DNA of 64,000 nt, from contig NZ_CP026995.1 in assembly GCF_013407185.1 (NCBI RefSeq), positions 186,001-250,000 on the forward strand, in the 5' to 3' direction. The notes under the pieces were generated by a model. That model made no database searches and was not told where the DNA came from. It saw only the letters and a list, made by a program, of their open reading frames with translations. Positions 25,743-34,574 of the stretch are shown here, in pieces. How positions within the stretch are numbered: position 1 is the first letter of the stretch; each line of letters starts with the position of its first letter. The DNA comes from Nitrosopumilus ureiphilus. Lineage in GTDB: Archaea; Thermoproteota; Nitrososphaeria; Nitrososphaerales; Nitrosopumilaceae. Position numbers and translations under genes: made by a program.

Positions 25743-27221
25743 CTAAATAATTTTTGTTGGTTTAGGAAGTATTATCTTAAAACTTGTAGGATTATTATTT
25801 ACACGTATTGAACCACCATGACTTTCAACAATTGTTTTACAGCTTGCCAAACCTAATCCTGTTCCTTTTTGTTTTGTGGTAAATAATGGGTCAAAGATTT
25901 TAGAGAGAATTTCAGGTGGGATTGGAGAACCTGAATTAGTAAAAATAATCTTTAATGAGTCATCATCCTGTGAAGCGGATATATCAATTTGGCCTTTTTC
26001 ATCTATGGCTTGAATTCCATTGAGAATGATATTTAAAAAAACAGTTGACATTAAATGCGGATCACAGTTTATTGTTAAATCGTCTTTTGGATATGTTATT
26101 TTAACAGATTCTGGAACATTTAGAGCATTAATTGAAGAATCTAAAATATCAAACAAACTATTACTTGTCAATGTAATTGGTTTTTCTCTGACAAAATCCA
26201 TTACTTCTTCAAGCTGATGTGTCATTCGTTCAATCGCATTATCCATTCTCTTATAACTTTGTACTAAATTATTTTTCTCACCATATGCCAATTTGATATT
26301 TTCTAGACTTGTTTTTAAAACACTGAGAGGATTACGCAAATCATGAGCTAGTCTTGCAGACAGTTCTCCAATAGCAACTGAACGTTCATTTTTTAGTAAT
26401 TTTTTTTCATTAGCTATTAATTCATCATACATAATTTTGATGTCTTTTGCAAGATCTTTAATCTCATCATCACCAGAAGGTTCAAGATTTATGTCCAAAT
26501 TTTTTGTGGTTATTTTATTTACATTGTTTCTAAGTTCAGTAATTGATAAGGTAGTGGATTTTAATGAAAAATAACTAAATGAAGTAGTCACTATTAGAAA
26601 AATAAATATCAGTATAATGGTTGATTGAAAAGCTGTTTGTGTTTGTTTTGAAGTCATTAATGTTACTGATTCTAGTGTGATAAGCGAGGTTTCTGTTGCA
26701 TCAGAATATTGAGTATTTGTTAATTCTCTAAATTCAATCAATCCTTTTTGATATTTTTGTTTTAGATTCCAGTATTCCGTACTTTCAAGAACTATGATTG
26801 CCTCCTCACTTTTGTCATCATCCACTAAATTCAATGAGATATGTTCTAATTCCACTAGACGAATATTAGCATCATTAATCTGAGAAAAAATATTGTTTGT
26901 TTTATCAGTTCCATCTTCCAGTGCACTAGTGATTTCAAAGTTTAGTTTTGGCTCGTTTTCATAATATCGTTCCTTCCACATTATATTCTGTGTAAATGCA
27001 TAATTTCTAGCAGATTGTGTAAGAACTTCATCATAGTATTCTATCAAATATGCATGAGATAGCAAATGTGAAGAATCAGATAATCCAGTTAGTGCCATGG
27101 GAATTTCATTTTCAAGTGGTAATGATATGTTATGCAAATAAGAAAGTGAAATAATACCTGATGAAATTATAACTACAGAAAAAAATAAGATCAATAAAGA
27201 TATTTTTTCTGCAATTTTCAT
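25743..27221 (-). CDS. Membrane histidine kinase with HAMP-like linker
   Basis: The 492-residue protein has a membrane helix (8-30), a helical outer domain (about 35-185), a second helix (about 195-215), a HAMP-like linker and a kinase core. The H-box is SARLAHDLRNPLSVL (His near 293); N-box ILNGIQAI and the G-box GTGLGLASC complete the ATP domain. The core closely resembles the kinase at 38186. No receiver gene is adjacent; the soluble receiver at 40116 is a possible target. Confidence 0.88.
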   Translation of the reverse strand: MKIAEKISLLILFFSVVIISSGIISLSYLHNISLPLENEIPMALTGLSDSSHLLSHAYLIEYYDEVLTQSARNYAFTQNIMWKERYYENEPKLNFEITSALEDGTDKTNNIFSQINDANIRLVELEHISLNLVDDDKSEEAIIVLESTEYWNLKQKYQKGLIEFRELTNTQYSDATETSLITLESVTLMTSKQTQTAFQSTIILIFIFLIVTTSFSYFSLKSTTLSITELRNNVNKITTKNLDINLEPSGDDEIKDLAKDIKIMYDELIANEKKLLKNERSVAIGELSARLAHDLRNPLSVLKTSLENIKLAYGEKNNLVQSYKRMDNAIERMTHQLEEVMDFVREKPITLTSNSLFDILDSSINALNVPESVKITYPKDDLTINCDPHLMSTVFLNIILNGIQAIDEKGQIDISASQDDDSLKIIFTNSGSPIPPEILSKIFDPLFTTKQKGTGLGLASCKTIVESHGGSIRVNNNPTSFKIILPKPTKII

Positions 27222-27429
27222 TTTACATCATTTTTTAAGCAATTAATATGTCAAAGTCATTGTGAACATTTTAGACATTTTAAAAAATATACATTACATT
27301 ATAAATGAAAGTACATCAAATTATACGACTTTGAAATAGATCGTTAAAATCAAGATCATCCATCTTTAGGAAAAAATATACGCAGATAGGCGTGAAAAAT
27401 AAAATTTCAATAAAGTTTTTGCAAGTTCA

Positions 27430-27779
27430 AATTTGCAGACTTATTCACATTTGTCTAGTTCTCCAATTTTGCCACCAGATTTCATCTTAGATGATTATCC
27501 ATTTACAATAGAAGATCCAACTAGATACATAATTGTGTGTAGAAATGGTCACACTTTCACTTGAGAGTTTGTGATGTGTAAGAGATCTTAGGTAAACAAC
27601 TTGATCTTACAAACTATTTCTTCACATCAACTTCTAACATCAATCATACTTCAAGGGAACTATCTCTTACATCATTCCTTCTGAGACAGCAAATCTGCCA
27701 AGATTTGAACATAAATTCTCTGAAGGGGAATTACCACTTTGGTTCAAATCTCCAAATTTTGTTATGATATTGAATTAAT
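27430..27779 (+). pseudogene. Degraded coding remnants
   Basis: In the 650-bp gap, one plus-strand frame reads P-I-L-P-P-D-F-I-L-D-D-Y-P-F-T-I-E-D-P to a stop after G-H-T-F-T. Another reads S-E-T-A-N-L-P-R-F-E-H-K-F-S-E-G-E-L-P-L to a TAA at about 27779. They look like parts of a broken gene. No intact ORF or repeat is seen in the rest of the gap. Confidence 0.3.
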
Positions 27780-27860
27780 ATTTTAATGCCCTATCTTGAG
27801 ATAATTTTCCATTAACTGGCACTGTGTGATCAACGATCAAAAAATGATTATAGTGATATT

Positions 27861-27880
27861 GACAAGTAAGTGTACTTGTC
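27861..27880. promoter_or_regulatory. Perfect dyad over the XPB start codon
   Basis: GACAAGTA-AGTG-TACTTGTC has perfect 8-bp arms and covers the GTG start at 27870. It could be an operator for autoregulation or an RNA hairpin that masks the start. A second, weaker dyad ACtTACATGTAcGT (32448-32461) lies upstream of the PLA2-like gene. Confidence 0.45.
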
Positions 27881-29318
27881 ATCTACATCATCCCCAAATC
27901 CTAAACTGTTCTTTGATAAGGGTACTATTCGTATTGAAGGAAGCGAACTGATACAAATTCCAGGCACAAAATATGATGATAGAACTAAGATTCTAAGATC
28001 CTATGCCCTTAACTATTCAGAAATTATCGAGTATTTGAAAAAAAGCGATTTGGATTTTGTTGATCATGTATCTGATTTCATACCCTCTCCTGTATTTCAA
28101 ATGAGGGATTTGGAGTTACGAGATTATCAACAACAGGCCATACAAAATTGGGAAAATTCATCGATGAGGGGATGCGTTGTCTTACCTACAGGTGCAGGAA
28201 AAACTGCCATAGGAATTAAGGCAATACAAAAAGTAAACGCATCTACGCTTGTTGTAGTTCCGACAATTGATTTAATGGAACAATGGTCAAATAGTATTTC
28301 CAAATATCTTACAACCAATAACCAAAATCAACAAAATATCTCTGTTGGTAAATTAGGTGGTGGAAAAGATGACCTCCAAGCAGTTACCGTGGCAACGTAT
28401 GATTCTGCCTATCTTAGAGCATCCTCCATAGGAAATCAGTTCAAATTGATCATCTTTGATGAGGTGCATCACCTTCCTGCACCTGGATATCGTTCTATTG
28501 CAGAACAGTTCATTGCACCATATAGATTAGGTTTGACTGCAACAATAGAAAGAGAAGATGAATTACATGAGTTAATTCCGTATCTTACTGGTGGGATTGT
28601 GTTTCGTCTTGGTTCGCAAGAACTATCACATCAAAAACATCTTGCAGAATATACTGTTGATAGAATACAAGTCAATCTTACTACAGAAGAACAAAAAGAA
28701 TATGAAACTAACCATACAAAATTCTTAACAAATCTTAGACAATTGGGATTCCAAGTACCATCAATGTATAATCTTAAGCGATTAATCATGATGTCAAACA
28801 AAAACAAAATTGCGAGGGAGGCAATGCTTGCAAGAAACAAAGCAAATGAGATTGCACTAAACAGTAAAGCAAAGATAAGCGAATTACAAAAAATTTTACA
28901 ACAAAATAAAAACACAAAGACGATAATTTTTACACAGAACAACAAGATGGTCTATGATCTCTCAAACCAATTCTTGATTCCCCATATCACTTACAAGACA
29001 ATTAAAGAAGAAAGACGAGACGTTTTAGAGGGATTCAAATCTGGCAGGTATAATGCAGTTGTAACCTCTAGAGTATTAGATGAAGGAGTAGACGTTCCTG
29101 ATGCAGAATTAGGCATAATTATGAGCGGTACGGGTAGCGGACGAGAGCTGATACAAAGATTAGGAAGAATTCTGAGACCAAAACAGGATGGCAGAAAGGC
29201 AAGACTGGTCGAATTGGTTTCAAAACATACGCGAGAGACAAACACCAGTGCAAAAAGAATAACTGCACTGAAAAAAAATTCTTCTATGAATGTAGATTCA
29301 TCATCATATGGGAGTTGA
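27870..29318 (+). CDS. XPB/Rad25-type superfamily 2 DNA helicase
   Basis: The N-terminal 80 residues form the damage-recognition-like part. The helicase core follows: Q-region LRDYQQQAI, Walker A PTGAGKT, DEVH box IIFDEVHHL, LTATIER, then the second RecA lobe with IFTQNNKM and the motif VI QRLGRILRP. Archaeal XPB unwinds DNA with the nuclease Bax1, encoded 45 bp downstream. The start is GTG 27870, with TTG 27876 as alternative. It has 482 residues, normal for archaeal XPB. Confidence 0.92.
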   Translation: MYLSSTSSPNPKLFFDKGTIRIEGSELIQIPGTKYDDRTKILRSYALNYSEIIEYLKKSDLDFVDHVSDFIPSPVFQMRDLELRDYQQQAIQNWENSSMRGCVVLPTGAGKTAIGIKAIQKVNASTLVVVPTIDLMEQWSNSISKYLTTNNQNQQNISVGKLGGGKDDLQAVTVATYDSAYLRASSIGNQFKLIIFDEVHHLPAPGYRSIAEQFIAPYRLGLTATIEREDELHELIPYLTGGIVFRLGSQELSHQKHLAEYTVDRIQVNLTTEEQKEYETNHTKFLTNLRQLGFQVPSMYNLKRLIMMSNKNKIAREAMLARNKANEIALNSKAKISELQKILQQNKNTKTIIFTQNNKMVYDLSNQFLIPHITYKTIKEERRDVLEGFKSGRYNAVVTSRVLDEGVDVPDAELGIIMSGTGSGRELIQRLGRILRPKQDGRKARLVELVSKHTRETNTSAKRITALKKNSSMNVDSSSYGS

Positions 29319-29363
29319 TATGATGTATGACAAACTAACAAAAACCATTGAGGTAATGTCTTA

Positions 29364-31034
29364 ATGCTTTCATCTGAACTTTTGCGTACCAGAATTAGTC
29401 GAGGTAAGATAATGCCTTTATTTTGTACTGCTGACTTTGGCAACGGTACTGATTACGAACTTGCCAACAAACTCATTGTACTTTTTACAAATGCACACAA
29501 AGATAGACAATGCAAAGGAGATTTACTGCAAAAAATTGGACTACTTGAATCAGAATATGATTACAAACTAGTACGGGGATTTTTTGCATTGTTGGAGAGA
29601 CGCTCTGTTTTTGGAAGATTGAATTCCTCTTCTATTGCGACTCCGATGTTTATAAGACAGAAATTGTTTGAGGAATCCTCAAAACAAGGTTTAGCTTTGT
29701 CTGATTCACAAAGACAAGACATCATCCAACAAATTGCAAATCAGATGCATATTTCACCAGATGATGTTGAAACCATAATGTGGAGTGACAAAGATGAGAA
29801 TCTTGTGTTAACACAATTTGATATCATTAGCCCCAAAGATCTGATTTTGTGGTATAACCTTTCATTATTTCAAACACTGCTTTTCAAATGTACTCGATTA
29901 GAATTTTATGTAAAAGGTGGACTTTATTGGAAACAAGTTTTACGCAACGTCAAAAGATATGGCTTGATGTATAATTTAGAATATGATTCAGAAGATGGCA
30001 ACGATGTTGATTCCATAAAATGTGTCTTGGAAGGGCCACTTAGCCTCTTTAAAATGACTGACAGATACGGCATATCAATGGCCAAATTGTTGCCATCAAT
30101 TGTAGGCACGCCAACTTGGAAAATTAATGGCTCCATTGTAAAAAGGACAGATGATGGCCAAAAAATTTACTCATTTGAATTATCAAATGACAATACCAAA
30201 GAGTTTCTCCGTTCAACAATAGACACAGCATATCAAAATAATGATGATGCGCGAAATGATGACTATGTTTATGACAGTTCAACAGAAGCAGCATTTGCAA
30301 AGAGATTTCATCAACACTTTGATCAACATGACAAGTTTGGATGGAAAATCTCTAGAGAACCAGACCCTTTAATTGCAGATGGCAAAGCCATGATCCCTGA
30401 TTTTTTATTTGAAAGGTTTGGACGAAAAGTATATTTGGAAATTGTAGGTTTTTGGACAAAAGAGTATCTTGAAAGAAAAGCAGCCAAGCTTCAAGTCATA
30501 TTTGACGACAACCACAAGAAAAATACAAACAACAAAAACATTGACTTGTTGGTTGCGGTAAATTCTGAATTAGCATGCTCTCAAATAGAGACAATTTCCA
30601 AAGATCGAGTTTTTACTTTTAAAAAAGACGTTTCAATAAAACCAATCTTAGAACATTTAAAGAAAATTGATGCTGAAATCACAAGAGAAAAAATTGATGA
30701 CACTCAAATCAAATTAGATGTAAATAATTTGGACCTGATCTCCATAACCAAAATTGCTCAGGAATATGCCATTCCGGAAACCGCAGCATTAAAGATTATC
30801 CATACTGATTTTCCTGATGTGTATGTTGAAATTGGTTCGTATCTGATTTCAAAAGAAAAAACGAATATTGTCAACATCTCTCTTGACGGTATCTCTAAAT
30901 TTGTTCAGGCATGTACGGTTATGAAATCACATAACATCCCTGATTCATGTCATGCTGATTTGTTATCTAAATTAGGATATGATGTAGTCTGGGTTGATTT
31001 GGATCCTAATAATGCAACAATAATTAAAAAATAA
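29364..31034 (+). CDS. Bax1-type XPB-associated nuclease (DUF790)
   Basis: The 556-residue protein fits Bax1, which forms a complex with XPB and cuts DNA 3' of bubbles or lesions. The nuclease core, about residues 305-385, has the PD-(D/E)xK-like order: E in STEAAFAKRF, D in MIPDFLFERF, then E in VYLEIVGFWTKEYLERK. The N-terminal 280 residues hold the helical scaffold. The gene directly follows XPB, the known pairing, so a joint role in excision repair is expected. Confidence 0.88.
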   Translation: MLSSELLRTRISRGKIMPLFCTADFGNGTDYELANKLIVLFTNAHKDRQCKGDLLQKIGLLESEYDYKLVRGFFALLERRSVFGRLNSSSIATPMFIRQKLFEESSKQGLALSDSQRQDIIQQIANQMHISPDDVETIMWSDKDENLVLTQFDIISPKDLILWYNLSLFQTLLFKCTRLEFYVKGGLYWKQVLRNVKRYGLMYNLEYDSEDGNDVDSIKCVLEGPLSLFKMTDRYGISMAKLLPSIVGTPTWKINGSIVKRTDDGQKIYSFELSNDNTKEFLRSTIDTAYQNNDDARNDDYVYDSSTEAAFAKRFHQHFDQHDKFGWKISREPDPLIADGKAMIPDFLFERFGRKVYLEIVGFWTKEYLERKAAKLQVIFDDNHKKNTNNKNIDLLVAVNSELACSQIETISKDRVFTFKKDVSIKPILEHLKKIDAEITREKIDDTQIKLDVNNLDLISITKIAQEYAIPETAALKIIHTDFPDVYVEIGSYLISKEKTNIVNISLDGISKFVQACTVMKSHNIPDSCHADLLSKLGYDVVWVDLDPNNATIIKK

Positions 31035-31098
31035 TCACATCTGATGAGGAGAATTGTCTAATTGGTTCAAAACTCTGATTTTTTATGCCAGAGTCATT

Positions 31099-32442
31099 TC
31101 AGCATTTTACACATTTTGTAGTTATTGTAAAGTCAAAGATCAGGTTTGCCGTACCTTCAAGCCATTCAGAAACATTTACTGTAACAGATGTAGATGTTTG
31201 TCTCCCATCAACACATTTCACCTCTACTTTGGCTCTCTTTACGCCTGAATCATTAGGACCGGCATCAACTTCAATTGCATTAACCCAAAAAGATAAGACC
31301 AACTTGTCTCCACACTTTCCATATTTTTTCTTTAGCAACAAATCATTTCGGGATTCAAAATTATTGTGATCCAAGATATGCTCAGAAATATTTTTCTGCA
31401 CACCACCATCTACTTTGATCTTGTACTTCCAGTCGTTACCAACATTATCTCCTTGATAGGTAACTGCAGTCAATCTTACTTCGACTTCACAGCACAGACT
31501 GCTTTCTTCCCCTCCGGGAATATCTACAGTGCCTTCTTGTGGTTTGGCTTCTATGTGATAGTTGAAATGAGATTTTCCAAGTACCCTAACGCCAACATAG
31601 TAAATCCAAGCTAAGATGCCATGAAATATTCCGCCCTTGTTTTTGATGCAGTTGTAAAATTGCAAATCGCAATTTTTTCTATCTTCTTCAGTTCCACCCC
31701 TCCAGTAACATCTATCATGTTCATTACAACACTCTTCAATATCAAAATCAGGAACTCCTGTACAGCCGTTTACCTCACATTCTTCTGATTGGTCTGATCT
31801 AAGAGGTGATGTGCATTCCTGTAAGTTAAGAAGCAATTGAGATAGTTTGGATACAGAGTTTGCAATGCCAGAGCTGAGCTTAGAATCAAGTTTATGTTTC
31901 CACAATAGTGCTGCGGTCGCAGATCCTGCGTCATGAAATAAGATATTGTCTTTAGCTGCTTGTTTTTGACTCAAAGAATAAAGAGATGACAAATCATAAG
32001 ACAGAAGAAAAAGAGACGAGTAATCAATTTCATTTGTTTTTTCCCTTAGATTGACAGAAATTAGTTCTCTGCCTGTAGGGTGAGAAATAAAAACTCGTAT
32101 CATTTCTTTTTCTTTAGAGAAACCATAGGTTACCCCTGATAGATGTTCAAAGACTTGTTTTTTCTTGCTTGATGGAGCTTTAATTCCAGTGTGTCTGCTT
32201 TTTGTTAACAACTTTTCCAGATCGTCAGCGTTTGCAATATCGACAATTTGTTTTATATTTAGAATGTCTTCAGGTTGCTTGTAGGGTTTGTTTTTTACTA
32301 TCAGATTTGCTAGTTGTTGGTTGATTCTGAGATTTTTTACAAGGTTATCAACAGATTCTTTGTTTAAATCAAGTAATTTTTTTGGCTTGGATATTTTTTG
32401 CACTTTTTTACGTGGAGTCTCTGGTTTACGGACTTTGGCCAA
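31099..32442 (-). CDS. HhH plus phospholipase A2-like protein
   Basis: Residues 30-85 look like tandem helix-hairpin-helix modules of the ComEA type (NLIVKNKPYKQPEDILNIKQ). Residues 222-270 match secreted phospholipase A2, especially group XII: C-T-G-V-P, then CCNEHDRCYW with the catalytic His-Asp, then C-D-L-Q-F-Y-N-C-I. A C-terminal beta domain (about 300-447) ends it. No signal peptide is seen, unusual for PLA2. It starts with TTG. It faces the Bax1 gene and lies inside the probable island; a membrane-damaging effector is one possibility. Confidence 0.72.
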   Translation of the reverse strand: MAKVRKPETPRKKVQKISKPKKLLDLNKESVDNLVKNLRINQQLANLIVKNKPYKQPEDILNIKQIVDIANADDLEKLLTKSRHTGIKAPSSKKKQVFEHLSGVTYGFSKEKEMIRVFISHPTGRELISVNLREKTNEIDYSSLFLLSYDLSSLYSLSQKQAAKDNILFHDAGSATAALLWKHKLDSKLSSGIANSVSKLSQLLLNLQECTSPLRSDQSEECEVNGCTGVPDFDIEECCNEHDRCYWRGGTEEDRKNCDLQFYNCIKNKGGIFHGILAWIYYVGVRVLGKSHFNYHIEAKPQEGTVDIPGGEESSLCCEVEVRLTAVTYQGDNVGNDWKYKIKVDGGVQKNISEHILDHNNFESRNDLLLKKKYGKCGDKLVLSFWVNAIEVDAGPNDSGVKRAKVEVKCVDGRQTSTSVTVNVSEWLEGTANLIFDFTITTKCVKC

Positions 32443-32578
32443 TAGTTACTTACATGTACGTATATTTTTAAGAGTTTCCTACCAAATTATGTTCATTAGT
32501 TATTGCCAATTCTAAATTAAGAATGTTTTATTTTAATTGAAAGAAATAGAGAAAGATCACAATCTCAAATGAGGAGGG

Positions 32579-33300
32579 TTATCTTTGCTCTATTGGAATT
32601 CCATACTCTTTGGCCAAAAGTAACACATCCTCTGATGTGCCATGAGGAAGCAAATTACCTAGTCCTTGTGACATCAAGATATTCCTAATGAAGACAAGTT
32701 CATGCTGCATGTCCGTCACCTGTGTCTTTAGATCCTTTTCACCTTTTTTGAAGTCATCCAATGTATCAAAATCAAATGCAAAGCTGTATTGCTGGCAGTA
32801 CTTTAATTCCAACGGGTTGACATGATTGCATTTTGGGCAGTGCTTTGCAACAGTGAGGATTTCATCTTGGCTCCACACATCGTTTGGGGAAAAGCTTGTC
32901 ATGCGCTTGTTCTTTTTTTGCTTGATGTTTGCAAACAGTGGTGAGCTCTTCCAGTAGTCACGGTCAAGTGTGTCATTCTTGTTGTAGAGCCAGCGGTAAA
33001 ACGAGAACAGCCTGTTGCGGAGGATGTCTTTTCATTTCTAAACAAGAGAAAAAAGCAAAGAGAGCAGGATCCGGACCAAAAGTGGATTGTCACCTGGAAC
33101 GACTACCTCTGTGACATCTTTTAGTTTTTTGCCCTCAAAGAACCTGCAGAACAGCTCCAGAACTTTGAGGTAGTTTGTCGCGTTTCGAAGGGGTTATTCT
33201 CATAGTTTAGGAGCCAAGAGTCAAACTCTAAGAGTATCTTTTTGTTGCATTCAGTCAGTTTTTCTGTCTTTTACAGTATCTTATCATGCGTTGTGGGCAT
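32579..33300 (-). pseudogene. Tyrosine recombinase/integrase, broken and lacking its catalytic domain
   Basis: From 33300 the minus strand reads MPTTHDKIL, a stop, L-L-E-F-D-S-W-L-L-N-Y, a frameshift, N-A-T-N-Y-L-K-V-L-E-L-F-C-R, another frame change, then F-Y-R-W-L-Y-N-K-N-D. This is the core-binding half of archaeal XerA/SSV-type integrases. An intact 107-residue end follows, with the zinc knuckle K-H-C-P-K-C-N-H. The catalytic Arg, His and Tyr region between them is missing, deleted at the K-H-C-P point. It sits 61 bp from tRNA-Val. Confidence 0.7.
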
Positions 33301-33361
33301 TTCAGTCTCCTCCCACCACTACCATATAATGGGTCAATGGTATATGAACACGTAATTGAAA

Positions 33362-33436
33362 TGGGCCCACGGGGATTTGAACCCCGGATCTTCGCCGTGT
33401 AAGGGCGACGTCATAACCGACCTGGACTATGAGCCC
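33362..33436 (-). tRNA. tRNA-Val (TAC)
   Basis: Acceptor stem GGGCTCA pairs with TGGGCCC with one G-T pair. Anticodon stem TCGCC/GGCGA holds loop CTTACAC, giving TAC. The T arm is GGGGTTCAAATCCCC. The 3' end faces the broken integrase and the island on its left, so the gene is the likely attachment site. Confidence 0.95.
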
Positions 33437-33515
33437 AGAAACCTACCTTGTTAAAATCCATTTAAACTTTGAGACATGGGAGAATCTAGAAATTTGATAA
33501 AAAAATAAGAATTTC

Positions 33516-34529
33516 ATGAATGTTTGTAATTTTTTTTCTAGTCCTATTGGATTAGGACATGTGACTCGAGATATTGCAATTGTAAATAATTTTGAAAATA
33601 TCACAACAAACTTTGTAACAGGAAGTGGAGCTGCTAAAATTCTAAAAAATTTGCATTTTAAAGTTCAAGACGTATACAATCCTCCCTCATTTATTGTTGA
33701 AAATGGAACTCTAAAGAATTCAGCAAAATGGCTTTGGAATTATTATAACTATTATAAAGAATGCAAAAGTATCTCAGAGAAGATTCTGCCTACTGATAAT
33801 CCAAATTTAGTAATCAGTGATGAAGATTTTGCGTCATTGACTGTTGCACAACTAATGAAAATCCCAACAGTACTAATTACTGATATCTTGGAGACCCATT
33901 TTACTAAAGGACTAGCATCATTAATTGAGAGAAAAATGAACAAGTCAATGCAAGAAATTTGTAAAAAATGTGATCTAGTAATTCTTCCTGAACATGGGGA
34001 TGATGATGATAATATAAAAAGAGTAGGGCCAATTGTTAGAACTACAAATCACTCAAGAGATGAATTACGAGAAAAATTCTCATTTAAAGGAAAAACAGTT
34101 GTTGTTTCCATAGGTGGAACAGATGCAGGACTATTTCTAATTGAAAAAGCATTAGAATCTATTTCAAAAATTAATCAAGACATCAAAGTCATACTAGTAT
34201 CTGGTCCAGCAGTTACTAGGAAATTTGAAAATGTCACAAATTTGGGGTTTGTTGATAATTTGCACGAACTGATTTTTGCTGCAGATTTGTTAATTTCGCT
34301 GGCTGGAAAATCAACAATAGATGAGGCAAATGCATACGGCACACCTGCAATATTCATTCCAATAAAAGGTCATTTTGAACAAGAAGACAATGCACGAGAA
34401 CAAGGATTTGTTTTTGATGATGTCAAAAGATTAGATGCGCTAATTTTAGAAAAACTTGAAGAAAAGAGAAACCAAGTAAGTACGGATGGTGCAAAAACTG
34501 CATCAAATATTATTAAAAAATTAATCTGA
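33516..34529 (+). CDS. MurG-like (GT28) glycosyltransferase
   Basis: The N-terminal half has the glycine-rich acceptor loop SPIGLGHVTRD. The C-terminal half has the sugar-nucleotide binding signature: F-V-D-N-L-H-E-L-I-F-A-A-D-L, then GKSTIDEANAYGTPAIFIP and a closing HFEQEDNA. The 337-residue length fits the family, which transfers sugars from UDP or GDP donors to lipids or other acceptors. The substrate cannot be assigned. It lies between tRNA-Val and aspartate kinase. Confidence 0.8.
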   Translation: MNVCNFFSSPIGLGHVTRDIAIVNNFENITTNFVTGSGAAKILKNLHFKVQDVYNPPSFIVENGTLKNSAKWLWNYYNYYKECKSISEKILPTDNPNLVISDEDFASLTVAQLMKIPTVLITDILETHFTKGLASLIERKMNKSMQEICKKCDLVILPEHGDDDDNIKRVGPIVRTTNHSRDELREKFSFKGKTVVVSIGGTDAGLFLIEKALESISKINQDIKVILVSGPAVTRKFENVTNLGFVDNLHELIFAADLLISLAGKSTIDEANAYGTPAIFIPIKGHFEQEDNAREQGFVFDDVKRLDALILEKLEEKRNQVSTDGAKTASNIIKKLI

Positions 34530-34574
34530 GAATCAAATGCTTAATAGAAGGCCACTGAGTTTTGATAAGGTACT

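Noticed and set aside
27870-31034. XPB-Bax1 pair as a new anti-phage system
   Set aside because: The pair is a known archaeal repair complex. Its island setting is interesting, but the sequence itself gives no sign of a defence role.
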